A DNA stretch of 64,000 nucleotides from Nocardia pneumoniae NBRC 100136. Lineage in GTDB: Bacteria > Actinomycetota > Actinomycetes > Mycobacteriales > Mycobacteriaceae. The stretch spans positions 121,043 to 185,042 of the forward strand of contig NZ_BAGF01000151.1 in NCBI RefSeq assembly GCF_000308755.1, given 5' to 3'. Under the pieces are notes generated by a model, which saw nothing but the letters and a program-made list of their open reading frames with translations, was not told the DNA's origin and searched no databases. A program made the position numbers and the translations under genes. This document shows positions 28,897-37,236 of this stretch, in pieces (the first letter of the stretch is position 1; every line of letters starts with the position of its first letter).

Positions 28897-29650
28897 AGGA
28901 ATCGAGATGCGCTGGGGCATGGTGTAGATGTTCATGGTGTCGCCGCGCAGGAATCCGACGAGGGGTGAGCCGGGCCTCGGCGGCGAGGTCCACCGCCAGC
29001 GAGCTGGGGGCAGAGACCGCGCCCAGGATCGGGATTCCGGCCATGACGGCCTTTGCACCAGTTCGAAGGATGCGCGGCTGCTTACAATGAGCATGAGATC
29101 AGCTGAGGGAATGCGTTTTTCGCGCACCGCCTAGCCGATCACCTGGTCCACGGCGTTGTGCCGTCCGAGGTCCTCGCGGACCACCAACGCGGTGCCGTCC
29201 GCCGTGAACAGACCGGCGGCGTGTAGTCCGCCCGTGGCGGCGAAAACGAGCTGCTGTGAGCGCAATTCACTGGGCAGACCGGCCAGCACACCGGAGTCGA
29301 TGCCGAAATAGGTATGTTCGCGCCGGAATCGGGTGCGGGTCCGGATGCTCGATAGCGGTCTTGCCGCAGAGGCCGCAGGCGCTGTTGGTGATGGATCGCC
29401 GCTTCGGTAAGCGTTTCGGAGCGCGCAGTTGGACGTCGAGGATGTTGTAGGTGTTGCGGCCGTCGGCGTTGGTTCCCGCGCAGTATCGGGCGGAGACCAA
29501 GTCGTCGACGGATTCGACGATGTTCTCGCCGAACAGGAATCCGTACGCGAGATCGATGTCGTTACCGGGCGCGCATCGTGACTCTCTCGAAGCAGTAATG
29601 GGTGGCACGACTGTGGGTAGCGATGGAGAGCGCAGCCGGTGACCAAGTCG
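28897..29650 (-). pseudogene. fdhD: fdhD pseudogene (formate dehydrogenase sulfurtransferase)
   Basis: Leftward fragments in several frames together rebuild FdhD. APGNDIDLAYGFLFGENIVE and ACGLCGKTAIE (the two-Cys sulfur-transfer motif) are in one frame. HTYFGIDSGVLAGLPSELRS, LFTADGTALVVREDLGRHN and AVDQVIG are in a second. VIG is followed by a TAG (29131-29133) where AVREKRIPSADLMLIVSSRA continues. Further frame changes separate MAGIPILGAVSAPSSLAVDL from LVGFLRGDTMNIYTMPQRIS at the end. At least three frameshifts plus a nonsense codon make it non-functional. FdhD carries sulfur to formate dehydrogenase; no fdh gene is in the window. Confidence 0.87.
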
Positions 29651-30023
29651 CAAATTACTCAAGCCAGTGTCGGTCACCGAGCAGCGGCGAGTGCGCCATG
29701 ATCCAGGGTAGAGCAAGCGCGAACTACCTTCTCGAGCCATCGACAGCTCACGCGAACGCTAGACGCTGCTCACCGCTGTAGGAGCTTCATCGTCTTCCCT
29801 CAGGAATCCGGCCGGTGTGACACCGGAATGAAGCGCCGTGTTGATGTCGCAGCACACCGCTGATGATTAGCCGCCGCATGTGCTGCCCGTTGGTGGTGCA
29901 TCTGCACTCGCACCCGAGCGTCTTGGGGCATGGAAGCTGCCGGGCGAAGCATCTCGGCATCCACGCAGGGATACGCTTCGTCAATCTGGTCGATGAAAGA
30001 GACGAATTATGCGAAAGTCTGGG
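29651..30023. other. Intergenic region between two pseudogenes
   Basis: About 370 bp between the fdhD and murG-like remnants. Only short frames without homology are present. This is consistent with decayed DNA. Confidence 0.4.
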
Positions 30024-30705
30024 ACGGTCGGCAAGCTGCGGTCGAAACCGTCAGCGCCTAGAGCGGCGACAGCTTTGTCAGCGTCACCGTCGAACAACTC
30101 CGGCCGAACAGGGTTACCGGTGACCGCGGACTTCGCGCGGCGCGGTGGGGCAGCAACGCCAGACTGGACGCCGACGACAGGGCCACGCGAGCCGCAAGAC
30201 GGGCCAGCACCCGATTGGCTAGGCCCAAACGGACAGTCTGCTCGTGCACCACCAGCGGCCGACGCCGCAGCCACGCCGCCAACCCGACCGGCACGGTGAC
30301 GTACCCACCGGTCGCGAGCACCACATCTGGTTGGAACCGGCCCACCGTCCGCCACGCCTCGGCGATACCGCGCGGAACACGCAGCATGTCCGCAACGTTG
30401 GCGCGAGTCACCATCTTCAACGGATTAGCCGCGCGACGGATCTTGCCCGTCGCCACCGCAGCGAACCGGATACCCTCGCCGGCCGCGATCCTCGATTCCA
30501 ACCCGCCGGCCTGCCCGATCCACAACACCTCGAGCCGACGCCCGCTGCTGGCCAGTTCCTCACGCAGCGCGCGCACTGTGGTGACCGCGGGATAGATATG
30601 CCCGCCAGTGCCACCGGCCGCCACGATCAGCCGAACCTCCGAATGCGGCGAAACTGCCGAGTTCCCGTCGATGGCTGCACTCCCAGTAATAGCGCCGAGG
30701 TCCAT
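30024..30705 (-). pseudogene. MurG-like glycosyltransferase fragment (GT28), truncated and frameshifted
   Basis: ATG 30705 starts a protein whose N-terminal domain is plainly MurG-like: VAAGGTGGHIYPAVTTVRAL, WIGQAGGLESRIAAGEGI, FQPDVVLATGGYVTVPVGLA and RRPLVVHEQTVRLGLANRVL. After the ALLPHRAAR segment the frame changes near 30120, and the continuation VTGNPVRPELFDGDADKAVA is in another frame. Homology stops at SLPTV near 30024, so the entire C-terminal UDP-GlcNAc-binding domain is missing (MurG is about 360-400 aa). It is a defunct paralogue; the essential murG must lie elsewhere, as no cell-wall genes surround it. Confidence 0.82.
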
Positions 30706-31031
30706 TCCCCTGGAGTGCACGAGATAATCAGTCCGACCGAACCATCCCCATGCAAGCGGCGCGATCCCGCCTCGCGCGGACACCGGCTAAGAGTCGTCAG
30801 CGACCGCTTTCCCGGCAGGCAGGACAAGGTCGTGGGCACACACAGAGTACGGGCGTCCAGTGCCGCCTTTTCAGAGGGTCCAGTTGGCTCGCCTTGGCAC
30901 GGCGGCAAGGAGTTCTGGGAGCTTGCAGTGCGGATGCCGGTGCGGGGTTTGGAAGGCAGAGGCCAGGTTCGGCCGCATCTGAGCGAGTCCGCTGGCTCGA
31001 GTGGTTGCGGTCGTCGCATACCGCCGAGTGA
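30706..31031. other. Intergenic region, nothing identified
   Basis: About 325 bp upstream of the murG-like fragment and downstream of the 398-aa gene. No supported gene, RNA or repeat was seen. Confidence 0.4.
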
Positions 31032-32228
31032 TCAGTGTGGTCGGTGGAAACCTGGCGATGCAACAGACAGACGCAACGTGTCGTCACGGTGGGTCAGGGT
31101 CAGTTCGTACCAGTCGGAGGTGCGGGCGTGGGTGACGATGCCGTCAGGGTCGGTGGACAGCGTCACAGTCCAGCCCTGCTGCTCCCAGATCCGGACGATC
31201 ACTGGCGGGTAGATGTCGGCGCGGTCGAGGGCGGGTGGGTCGAGGAAGTAGCGGGCCTCGAGTCGGTCGACCTGGTAGATGTTGCCCGCGTCGTCATCGA
31301 ACGGCAGTATCGTCTCGCCGTCGAGGCCTTCCTGCGGGCGGATGCGCATCTGCCTGCCCAGCGCGTCGAGCAGCTCGGCGACGAGATCGCGGATACGGTC
31401 GCGCGCGGCGTCCTCGGTGAGTTCGCGGTTCCACACGACCGCCCGCGCCGCCCTGGGCAGGGACATGATCGCCTGCCGCAATTCTTCAGGTGTCGGCGGT
31501 GTCTCGGGCGCGGTGGTCTCGGGTGGGCGATCGCGCTCGAGCTGGAAGCCGTAGCTCATCAGTTCGTCAAAGGTTCCAGCGAAGTCCAGTGGCCGCTCCA
31601 TGTGGCCGTCGGCCTCCCAGCCGATGGCGCCTCGGGGCAGGTCGGGCGAGACGAAGTAGCGGGTATCGCCCAATCCTTTGGCGATGAGCATCGCCCGGTC
31701 ACCCGGAATGTCCTCGTTCGTTTCCCAATTACGCACGGCCTCAGGCAAGTTCAGCACGGAATAGGTCTGCATGCCCCGGGGGCGGGTGGGACCATAGGAA
31801 ACCCCATCGAGATCGGTGAAACCCGCGTGCACCGTGGTGAGGAACACCCGTAGCGCACCCGGCAGCGCGTCCCAATACGGCGGCCGGTCGGTGCCAAACG
31901 TTTCCGGATCCCATCCGATACGGAACTCGTGCGGCTGAAACGGCTTGCGCAGCGCATACAGCAGCACCCAGTCACCACGCAGCAGGCAGACCCGCACATC
32001 GTCGAGGCATTCCTCCAACACAACCCCGAACCGCGGCAGCACCTCGACGAACAAGTCGAGATTCCACAGAGCCACCGCGGCCGCGCGCCGGGCGTGCGAA
32101 TCCCCACCCGCTGCGATCCCGGCCCACCGCGCCGGCACATGGGCCGCGGCCGAGGACCCCGGCTCGACCAGCAGCGCGGAGCCGGGACCGAATTCCGCTA
32201 CGACCCGCGCGAAGTCGACACTGTCCAC
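31032..32228 (-). CDS. Hypothetical protein, 398 aa
   Basis: I do not recognise the family. The protein is acidic, lacks a signal peptide and membrane segments, and looks soluble. It has an N-terminal region (FARVVAEFGPGSALLVEPG, ALWNLDLFVEVLPRFGVVLE), a middle with repeated Trp/Tyr (RIGWDPETFGTDRPPYWDAL, VFLTTVHAGFTDLDGV) reminiscent of SMI1/SUKH-like proteins, a Pro-rich linker near 265-280, and a C-terminal strand-rich part (TVTLSTDPDGIVTHARTSDW, YELTLTHRDDTLRLSV). Coding character is good over the whole length. It lies between pseudogenes and a small XRE regulator; an immunity-type role like that of the genes at 37-38.6 kb is possible but unproven. Confidence 0.65.
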   Translation of the reverse strand: MDSVDFARVVAEFGPGSALLVEPGSSAAAHVPARWAGIAAGGDSHARRAAAVALWNLDLFVEVLPRFGVVLEECLDDVRVCLLRGDWVLLYALRKPFQPHEFRIGWDPETFGTDRPPYWDALPGALRVFLTTVHAGFTDLDGVSYGPTRPRGMQTYSVLNLPEAVRNWETNEDIPGDRAMLIAKGLGDTRYFVSPDLPRGAIGWEADGHMERPLDFAGTFDELMSYGFQLERDRPPETTAPETPPTPEELRQAIMSLPRAARAVVWNRELTEDAARDRIRDLVAELLDALGRQMRIRPQEGLDGETILPFDDDAGNIYQVDRLEARYFLDPPALDRADIYPPVIVRIWEQQGWTVTLSTDPDGIVTHARTSDWYELTLTHRDDTLRLSVASPGFHRPH

Positions 32229-32524
32229 GACACCTATCGAACAGCATCCCCACCGCTGACACCACGACGGTCACCCACACGACGCGGGAGGCAGATGTCC
32301 GCCTCGAACCCCGAATAGGTCACTGAACACCAACGGCGCAAGGATGCCGCACCACAACCTCGTCCCCACTGGCTGCTAGAGCTCGCCGAGACGACCGATC
32401 AGATCGAACGAACTGAAGCGACCTGAAGATCGCCGCCCATCATGTGCGCCGACCGCTCTGCGCACAGCCACACCGGCGACCACAGCGCGACGCGCTGACC
32501 ATTTGACCGCGCACAGCGGCTTCC

Positions 32525-32782
32525 TCACACCGAGTCCGCTGGGACAGGAAGATCATCCATTAACTGTCCTGGCGTCGTCTGCAGACCAGCAGCAAACTTC
32601 ATGATGTTCTCCACCCGCGGACTGCGCTGCCCGCGTTCGACTTGCCCGAGGTAGGTCCAGTGGACTCCGCAAGCATGCGCGGCGGCTTCTTGGCTCCAGC
32701 CGAGTTCGGTCCGACGGGCACGCACGCGTGCTCCGAACGCCGCAGCAGTCGGATTGAGCGCGGGCTTTCCTGGACTGGACAT
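32525..32782 (-). CDS. Small XRE-family DNA-binding protein
   Basis: An 85-aa protein that is almost entirely an HTH_3 domain: FGARVRARRTELGWSQEAAA, HACGVHWTYLGQVERGQRSP, VENIMKFAAGLQTTPGQLMD. The ATG at 32782 begins SSPGKPALNP. Such one-domain repressors occur on prophages, integrative elements and toxin-antitoxin loci. It is about 1 kb from a tyrosine recombinase and may be the control protein of the same mobile element. Repeated boxes upstream (32830-32867) may be its own operator. Confidence 0.8.
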   Translation of the reverse strand: MSSPGKPALNPTAAAFGARVRARRTELGWSQEAAAHACGVHWTYLGQVERGQRSPRVENIMKFAAGLQTTPGQLMDDLPVPADSV

Positions 32783-32829
32783 GTCGGCCCAAGCACATAC
32801 GTCGCACGCGCATTGATCCAGAGCGTAAT

Positions 32830-32867
32830 CGTCCTATGCACTACCATCCCATGCATAAACGTCCTAT
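32830..32867. promoter_or_regulatory. Direct repeat CGTCCTAT x2, possible XRE operator
   Basis: CGTCCTAT occurs at 32830-32837 and again at 32860-32867, exactly 30 bp apart (three helical turns). ATGCA and TGCAT lie between them as a small inverted pair. The repeats are 48-85 bp upstream of the leftward XRE gene, a position suited to autoregulation. Confidence 0.35.
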
Positions 32868-33117
32868 AATCCTGGTCCGCGGCGATGCGATCCCTCACGC
32901 GAAGCGCGTCAGCTCGCCGCTTCCTCAGCACGACACCGTGTGATGACCACTTCTCGGCAACCTTGCAGTGAATGCACGTCCGTTTTCAGCGAAGAGATCG
33001 GAGCTCGAGATGCAGTTCATTGGCGCCGGCCCGGTGGGGGTCGTATGACACCGATTACCCGGCCCGCGGGCACCACCACCGCTGCGGCGGTTCCCGCGAG
33101 GATCCCAGCGGCTCCCC
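32868..33117. other. Intergenic region between divergent XRE and AbrB-like genes
   Basis: 250 bp (335 bp counting from the XRE start) with no supported gene. It presumably holds the promoter of the AbrB-like gene and recombinase operon. Confidence 0.4.
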
Positions 33118-33496
33118 ATGCCGGATCTTGCTGCGCTGGCACCCATCCGCGGCGAGCGCGAACACTACGCGGTATCGGCCATGACCCACCACGGCCGCTT
33201 GTGCTTGAAAAGAATCACCGACGAGCTGGGCTGGTCGGATCTACGAACTCTCGCGGTGGGCATCGGCGCCGGAGCAATCGTCCTCACACCAGGATCGACG
33301 CCTCGATCGGCGGCCCTGCGCGAGGGCTGGGTCTTCCTCTCAGCCGACACACGCCGCGGATGTCGGCTGCACCCCGGTGATCAAGTCCTGATGGTCGGGT
33401 CCGTGAGCAGGTCATCGGTGAGGCTTTACCCCCCCGCACGTGCTCACCGCCATCCTCTCCACCCACCACCAACACACCGCAGAGGAGTCACGGTGA
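33118..33496 (+). pseudogene. AbrB/MazE/SpoVT-like DNA-binding gene with apparent frameshift
   Basis: The product from ATG 33118 contains HYAVSAMTHHGRLCLKRITD, ELGWSDLRTLAVGIGAGAIV and a second swapped-hairpin-like unit, DTRRGCRLHPGDQVLMVGSV. This layout is seen in small actinobacterial proteins encoded just before phage-type integrases. After RLYPP the frame runs into Pro/Arg-rich sequence, whereas the next frame gives HVLTAILSTHHQHTAEESR and a stop at 33494-33496. The switch falls at a run of seven C (about 33429-33435), so a one-base indel or a sequencing error is likely. The stop overlaps the GTG (33493) of the next gene. Confidence 0.55.
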
Positions 33497-33526
33497 AAAG
33501 ACAAGTCTGCGATCGCCGCCGCCCGC

Positions 33527-34630
33527 GTGCTGCTCGACCAACTCGGCATCCAACCCGAACAACTGCTCGACATCACAGACGCAACCGGATCGGCACCTGC
33601 CGAGAAACCGTCCCCGACTCGAGCGAGGCTCGCCGATGCACCAGGGTCGACGACGATTCCGACATTCGCTGCCTACGTCGCGTTGGTTGAGGCGGCGGCT
33701 TCCCCGGGCTCACTACGCAACTACGGTCCATATTGGAAGCGGCTCGTCGAGGTATGGGGCAGCCGGTTGATCACCGAGCCCAGCGCCCTCGAGATTCGGG
33801 CCTTGGCCGAACACGCGAAGAAACATGCTGTGGTGCGGCGCAACTCTCGCGGCGGACACAGTGCCTACGAGCACATGCTCGCAGCGATCCGGCGGGTATA
33901 CCGGCACGCCAATGACGACGGCTACCTCACCGACAACCCGGCCCTGCGAGTACCCAAGAACCGACGGCCGCCCAGCAGCCGCCACGCCCTCAACGACCAG
34001 CAGCTGTCGGAAATCTTCCATGCCGCGGCCACCACAGGCAACGACCGCGAACTCGACGCGCTCATCCTGCGCCTGCACGTCGAAACCGCTTGCCGGCGAG
34101 GCGGAGTACTAAATCTTCGAATCCGAGACCTCGACCCCCGCTACAGCCAGGTCTACCTCCGCGAAAAGAACGATACGACACGGTGGCAACCGATCTCCCC
34201 CACCCTCATGCACCACCTGCAGGACCACATCCGCCAACGTCCCTCCTCCCGCGCCTCTCGCCAGGACCGATCCGACAACGCTTCTGTCCTGCGTTACAGC
34301 AACGGCCGACACCTCACTTCCCGCCGCTACGACCACCTCTGGAACCGGCTGCGCGAACAGCTGCCCTGGGTCGCCGCCTACAACGTCAGCGCCCACTGGC
34401 TGCGCCACACCACCCTCACCTGGGTTGAACGCAACTTCGGCTACGCCGTCGCCCACGCCGGCCACACCGACAGCACCGCATCCACCACTACCTACATCCG
34501 CGCCACCCACGAAGAAATCGCCCACGCACTCGCAACACTCACCAACGAACCCCACCCGCTTGATCGCGCAACCACACTAACGCCGACACGACCGGTAACC
34601 AACACTCGTCACCCGTGGGCCAACCACTAG
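33527..34630 (+). CDS. Tyrosine recombinase / phage-type integrase
   Basis: A protein of about 367 aa. The N-terminal SAM-like core-binding part is FAAYVALVEAAASPGSLRNY to RRVYRHANDDGYLTDNPALR. The catalytic domain contains ARHVETACRRGGVLNL-type Arg I (in LHVETACRRGGVLNLRI), HWLRHTTLTW (His-x-x-Arg), a following His in AVAHAGHTDSTAS and the nucleophile Tyr in STTTYIRAT. GTG 33527 is the first in-frame start. However, DKSAIAAAR directly upstream is also in this frame, and the natural GTGA overlap at 33493 is one base out of frame (an A-run, about 33496-33499), so a frameshift at the start is likely. It was probably the integrase of an element now decayed; no att repeat or tRNA was found. Confidence 0.8.
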   Translation: MLLDQLGIQPEQLLDITDATGSAPAEKPSPTRARLADAPGSTTIPTFAAYVALVEAAASPGSLRNYGPYWKRLVEVWGSRLITEPSALEIRALAEHAKKHAVVRRNSRGGHSAYEHMLAAIRRVYRHANDDGYLTDNPALRVPKNRRPPSSRHALNDQQLSEIFHAAATTGNDRELDALILRLHVETACRRGGVLNLRIRDLDPRYSQVYLREKNDTTRWQPISPTLMHHLQDHIRQRPSSRASRQDRSDNASVLRYSNGRHLTSRRYDHLWNRLREQLPWVAAYNVSAHWLRHTTLTWVERNFGYAVAHAGHTDSTASTTTYIRATHEEIAHALATLTNEPHPLDRATTLTPTRPVTNTRHPWANH

Positions 34631-34663
34631 CCTCCGCGGTGAAGTCGGGACTGTAAAGACAAC

Positions 34664-34686
34664 GGCTCTGTCCCACTTTCGGTGGT
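34664..34686. repeat. IS left terminal inverted repeat
   Basis: Exact reverse complement of 36250-36272 over 23 bp. It begins GGCTCTGTCCC, the common ISL3-type end. Confidence 0.92.
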
Positions 34687-34694
34687 AGCCCTGG

Positions 34695-36224
34695 CTATCC
34701 GAGCAGGATGCGATGTCGGAGCAGGGGGAAGCCTGCGCGGCCGTACATTTGGCGTTTGATCAGCTTCGTCTTCGTGTTCACGCCCTCGGTAGGTCCGCTG
34801 CTGTAGGGCAGGGTCAGCCCGGCGACGACGGCGTCGTGGTCCTGGTCGAGGCCGGTGAGGAACGGTTCGAGCTCGATGAGACCAGCCTCTCGAACCTGCT
34901 TGATCCAGGCGTCGATCTCGGCGCCGCGACGTTCGGTCATCAGCTGCGCGAACTCGCGAACCAAATCGGCCAAGGCGGTCATCTCGGGGCAGGCGGCCAG
35001 CAGATCATCCAGGTGAGAGCGTCGTCCGTCGGGCAGGTTGTCCGGGCGGGTCAGAATCCAGCGGGTCACCTGTTGTGGCGACGGTGTGATCCGGTCGCCC
35101 TCGAGGCGACCCTGGTTGATGTACCGGTAGAGCAGGTTCTGGCCACCGGTGTAGCCGAGTTCGGTGATCTCGGCGAGCAGCCGCAGCACCGGGACGCCCG
35201 GCTCGGCGGCGCGGCGAGCGCGCAGGTGGTCGCGGTAGGGGTCGACCAGGCAGGCCCGGTAGTGGGGTGGGCGGCGCAGCCGCTGCGGCTCGGGCACCCG
35301 GGAGTAGCGTTTGACCGTGTTCAGCGAAAGCCCCAGTCGCCGTGAGCAATCCAGCAACCCGACTCCCTGATCGAGAAGGTCGTGAATGGCATGCCAGCGT
35401 TCGATGGTGCTTTCCTCCCGGACCAGCGACTGCCGCTTCGGGCCCGCGGCGGCCCAGCAACTCGAGTGCGCGGCGACCACCTTTTCGGCCGCCTGCGCCA
35501 GCCCGTGCCACAAATGCCACCGGTCCGAAGTCTGGATCGCCGCGGGCACCGCCCGCCGCACGGCCTCGGCATAGGCGGTGGACCCGTCGCGGGCGACGAC
35601 CTCGACGCCGGGATGCTCGCGCAGCCAGTCGGCGAGGGTGTCGGCCTTGCGGTCGGGCAGCACGTCGATGCGTTCGTGGGTGTCGGCGTCGATCACGATC
35701 GTCGAATACATGTGCCGACGCCGCAACGCGAAGTCGTCGACCCCGATCGCGGCCGGGACCGGCCGCGGCGGCAGCGGGATCCGCAGCAGCACCCGGATGG
35801 CGGTCTGCCTGGACAGACGCACCGACAGCGCCGGCAGCAGGCGGACACCGCCCCGCCCGACCAGCTCCCGCACCACCGACCGGACCTGCCCGGTCAACCG
35901 GGCGGTGCGCCGCTGATACCGCTCCAGCACACCGGGCACCTGTTCACGAAACGTGCTGCGACAGTCGATCGTTGGGCACACGAGCCGACGAACCCGCACC
36001 CGCACCACCACCGGGCGGCCATCCAGCGGCACGTCCGTCACCGTCCGCTGCTGATAGCCGTGAACCCGTGCGGATTCGGCCCCGCAACCCGGACATTCGG
36101 CTGGACCGCCGGCCGTTCTCGCCCGCACCGAGACCCGCATGCCCTCATCGACCACTTCCTCCACCACCAGCGGTGACAACGCCGAAAATACCACAGCAGC
36201 AGCCACATTCACCTCGCACACCAC
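34695..36224 (-). CDS. ISL3-family transposase
   Basis: A 509-aa transposase. The N-terminal zinc-finger-like region (CPGCGAESARVHGYQQRT, RRLVCPTIDCRSTF) is followed by the DDE catalytic core: first Asp in AAIGVDDFALRRRHMYSTIV, second Asp in EVVARDGSTAYAEAVRRAVP, the DRWHLWHGL helix and the terminal Glu in LPYSSGPTEGVNTKTKLIKR. It matches ISL3 members such as IS204/IS1165-type in length and order. Frame intact, so the element may still be active. The start is about 26 bp inside the right inverted repeat. Confidence 0.9.
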   Translation of the reverse strand: MVCEVNVAAAVVFSALSPLVVEEVVDEGMRVSVRARTAGGPAECPGCGAESARVHGYQQRTVTDVPLDGRPVVVRVRVRRLVCPTIDCRSTFREQVPGVLERYQRRTARLTGQVRSVVRELVGRGGVRLLPALSVRLSRQTAIRVLLRIPLPPRPVPAAIGVDDFALRRRHMYSTIVIDADTHERIDVLPDRKADTLADWLREHPGVEVVARDGSTAYAEAVRRAVPAAIQTSDRWHLWHGLAQAAEKVVAAHSSCWAAAGPKRQSLVREESTIERWHAIHDLLDQGVGLLDCSRRLGLSLNTVKRYSRVPEPQRLRRPPHYRACLVDPYRDHLRARRAAEPGVPVLRLLAEITELGYTGGQNLLYRYINQGRLEGDRITPSPQQVTRWILTRPDNLPDGRRSHLDDLLAACPEMTALADLVREFAQLMTERRGAEIDAWIKQVREAGLIELEPFLTGLDQDHDAVVAGLTLPYSSGPTEGVNTKTKLIKRQMYGRAGFPLLRHRILLG

Positions 36225-36249
36225 GACATCGTGCCGTCACGGCAGCGTC

Positions 36250-36292
36250 ACCACCGAAAGTGGGACAGAGCCGAAAGTAGTGGGACAGAGCC
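36250..36292. repeat. IS right inverted repeat plus a second, related right end
   Basis: 36250-36272 is the perfect right end of the ISL3 element. Directly abutting it, 36273-36292 reads GAAAGTAGTGGGACAGAGCC, which repeats the outermost bases with three extra bases (TAG) inserted. The tandem ends suggest insertion next to, or one-ended loss of, a related element. Confidence 0.8.
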
Positions 36293-36293
36293 G

Positions 36294-36419
36294 ATGACTG
36301 GACAGACCCGGCAGTTGGAGGCGGCCTTCGCGAGAGAGTTCGGCGTCGTTCGCGAAACCCTCTACGAGTACTTGAGGACCGATGTCGGCACGGCCTTACC
36401 TGCTGTGGACCCGATTTGA
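36294..36419 (+). pseudogene. C-terminal scrap of a serine recombinase / resolvase
   Basis: A 41-codon frame: QLEAAFAREFGVVRETLYEY then LR. This is the helix-turn-helix (HTH_7-like) end of resolvase/invertase proteins, which normally follows a ~140-aa catalytic domain. The catalytic part is absent and the IS end abuts the fragment. It is too short to be functional. Confidence 0.5.
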
Positions 36420-37236
36420 GCAGGAAAATGAGAATGACGCTGACGCATGGCGCTGGTCGGCTTCGATCGGCGATCAGTCATCACTTCTGTCGGACCTCTG
36501 CGAATGGCGAGATCCGGTTGCCAGATTCGCTCCGAGATGGTGGTCTGGCTGGGTGACTGAGCCTCGAGACTTTGCGGGTCCTCGAATCCCTCCGACAGCT
36601 CGCCAGTGGCAGCGTGTTCATGGGCAGACTGCGGTCGGGTGGATGCGTTCGTCGGGAGTCGCTCAGCGAATGCTGGACGATGTATGTGTCGCCGTGCAGA
36701 CAACGGTCGACTGGGTGGTTGGTGATGACCCCGAACGAGCTCGTCAGGTTATCAATCAGTACCCATCGGTTTTGAGTCGCTGCGATGACCTATCGTTCGA
36801 GGACATCTTCCAGGCCCTCGCCTACCTGATTCTTCACCTGCCTGACCGCTACTGCCGGATGTTCCAGGTACTCGAACGTCTGTTGGTTGACGGAAGGCTT
36901 CCGGTCGGCAGAGGCGACCACTTTGCGGCGATCGACATCGGCGCGGGACCTGGACCTGGAATCTTTGCGATGCGCAACTTCTATGCGGCGTTGGCCTGCT
37001 ATACGAAGCTCCACGATCCGTCGTGGCAGGTCTCGACAACTGTTGGGTGCGGTCGCGCTGGCGTTGGGTGGTTGTGCTGGTGCACGCGTGACCCGGCATT
37101 TGGCAGCTTCAGAGCGCAGACTCGCGGTAGACGTTCAGCAGGTTCGTCCGGTTCTCTCGCCAGATGTCGTACAACTCCTCGGCGTCGGCTTCCTCTACGA
37201 AGTCAGCTTCGGCCGAGGTCACCGGTAGCAGCGTGA
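36382..37236 (+). pseudogene. Methyltransferase-like gene, probably truncated at both ends
   Basis: The coherent part runs from about 36590 to 37030: DDLSFEDIFQALAYLILHLP, DRYCRMFQVLERLLVDGRLP, then AIDIGAGPGPGIFAMRNFYA, an SAM-binding motif I of class I methyltransferases preceded by a helical N-terminal region. After PSWQVST the reading frame becomes Arg/Cys-rich without structure and runs through the 3' end of the opposite-strand SUFU gene, so the C-terminal half of the enzyme is missing. The region has lower GC than neighbours, consistent with acquired DNA. Substrate unknown. Confidence 0.45.

Larger units (their letters stand above)
34664..36272 (-). mobile_element. ISL3-family insertion sequence with perfect 23-bp terminal inverted repeats
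   Basis: A 1609-bp element. The left end (34664-34686) and right end (36250-36272) are exact 23-bp inverted repeats beginning GGCTCTGTCCCACTTTCGG. One leftward transposase gene fills the interior. ISL3 elements usually make 8-bp target duplications; the 8 bp outside each end (AAGACAAC on the left, GAAAGTAG on the right) do not match. A second, slightly different right-end-like sequence follows immediately (36273-36292). Confidence 0.9.

Noticed and set aside
34560..34664. tRNA or att site for the integrase
   Set aside because: No cloverleaf-like sequence or direct repeat was found near the integrase 3' end or elsewhere in the mobile region by eye.
34640..36300. 8-bp target-site duplication of the ISL3 element
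   Set aside because: Flanking octamers differ for both the inner and the outer choice of right end.
36887..37228. A possible lipoprotein frame (LLGAVALALGGCAGA looks like a lipobox)
   Set aside because: The frame begins inside the methyltransferase-like sequence, has no ribosome site and runs through the antisense of the SUFU gene; the lipobox-like string is probably chance.
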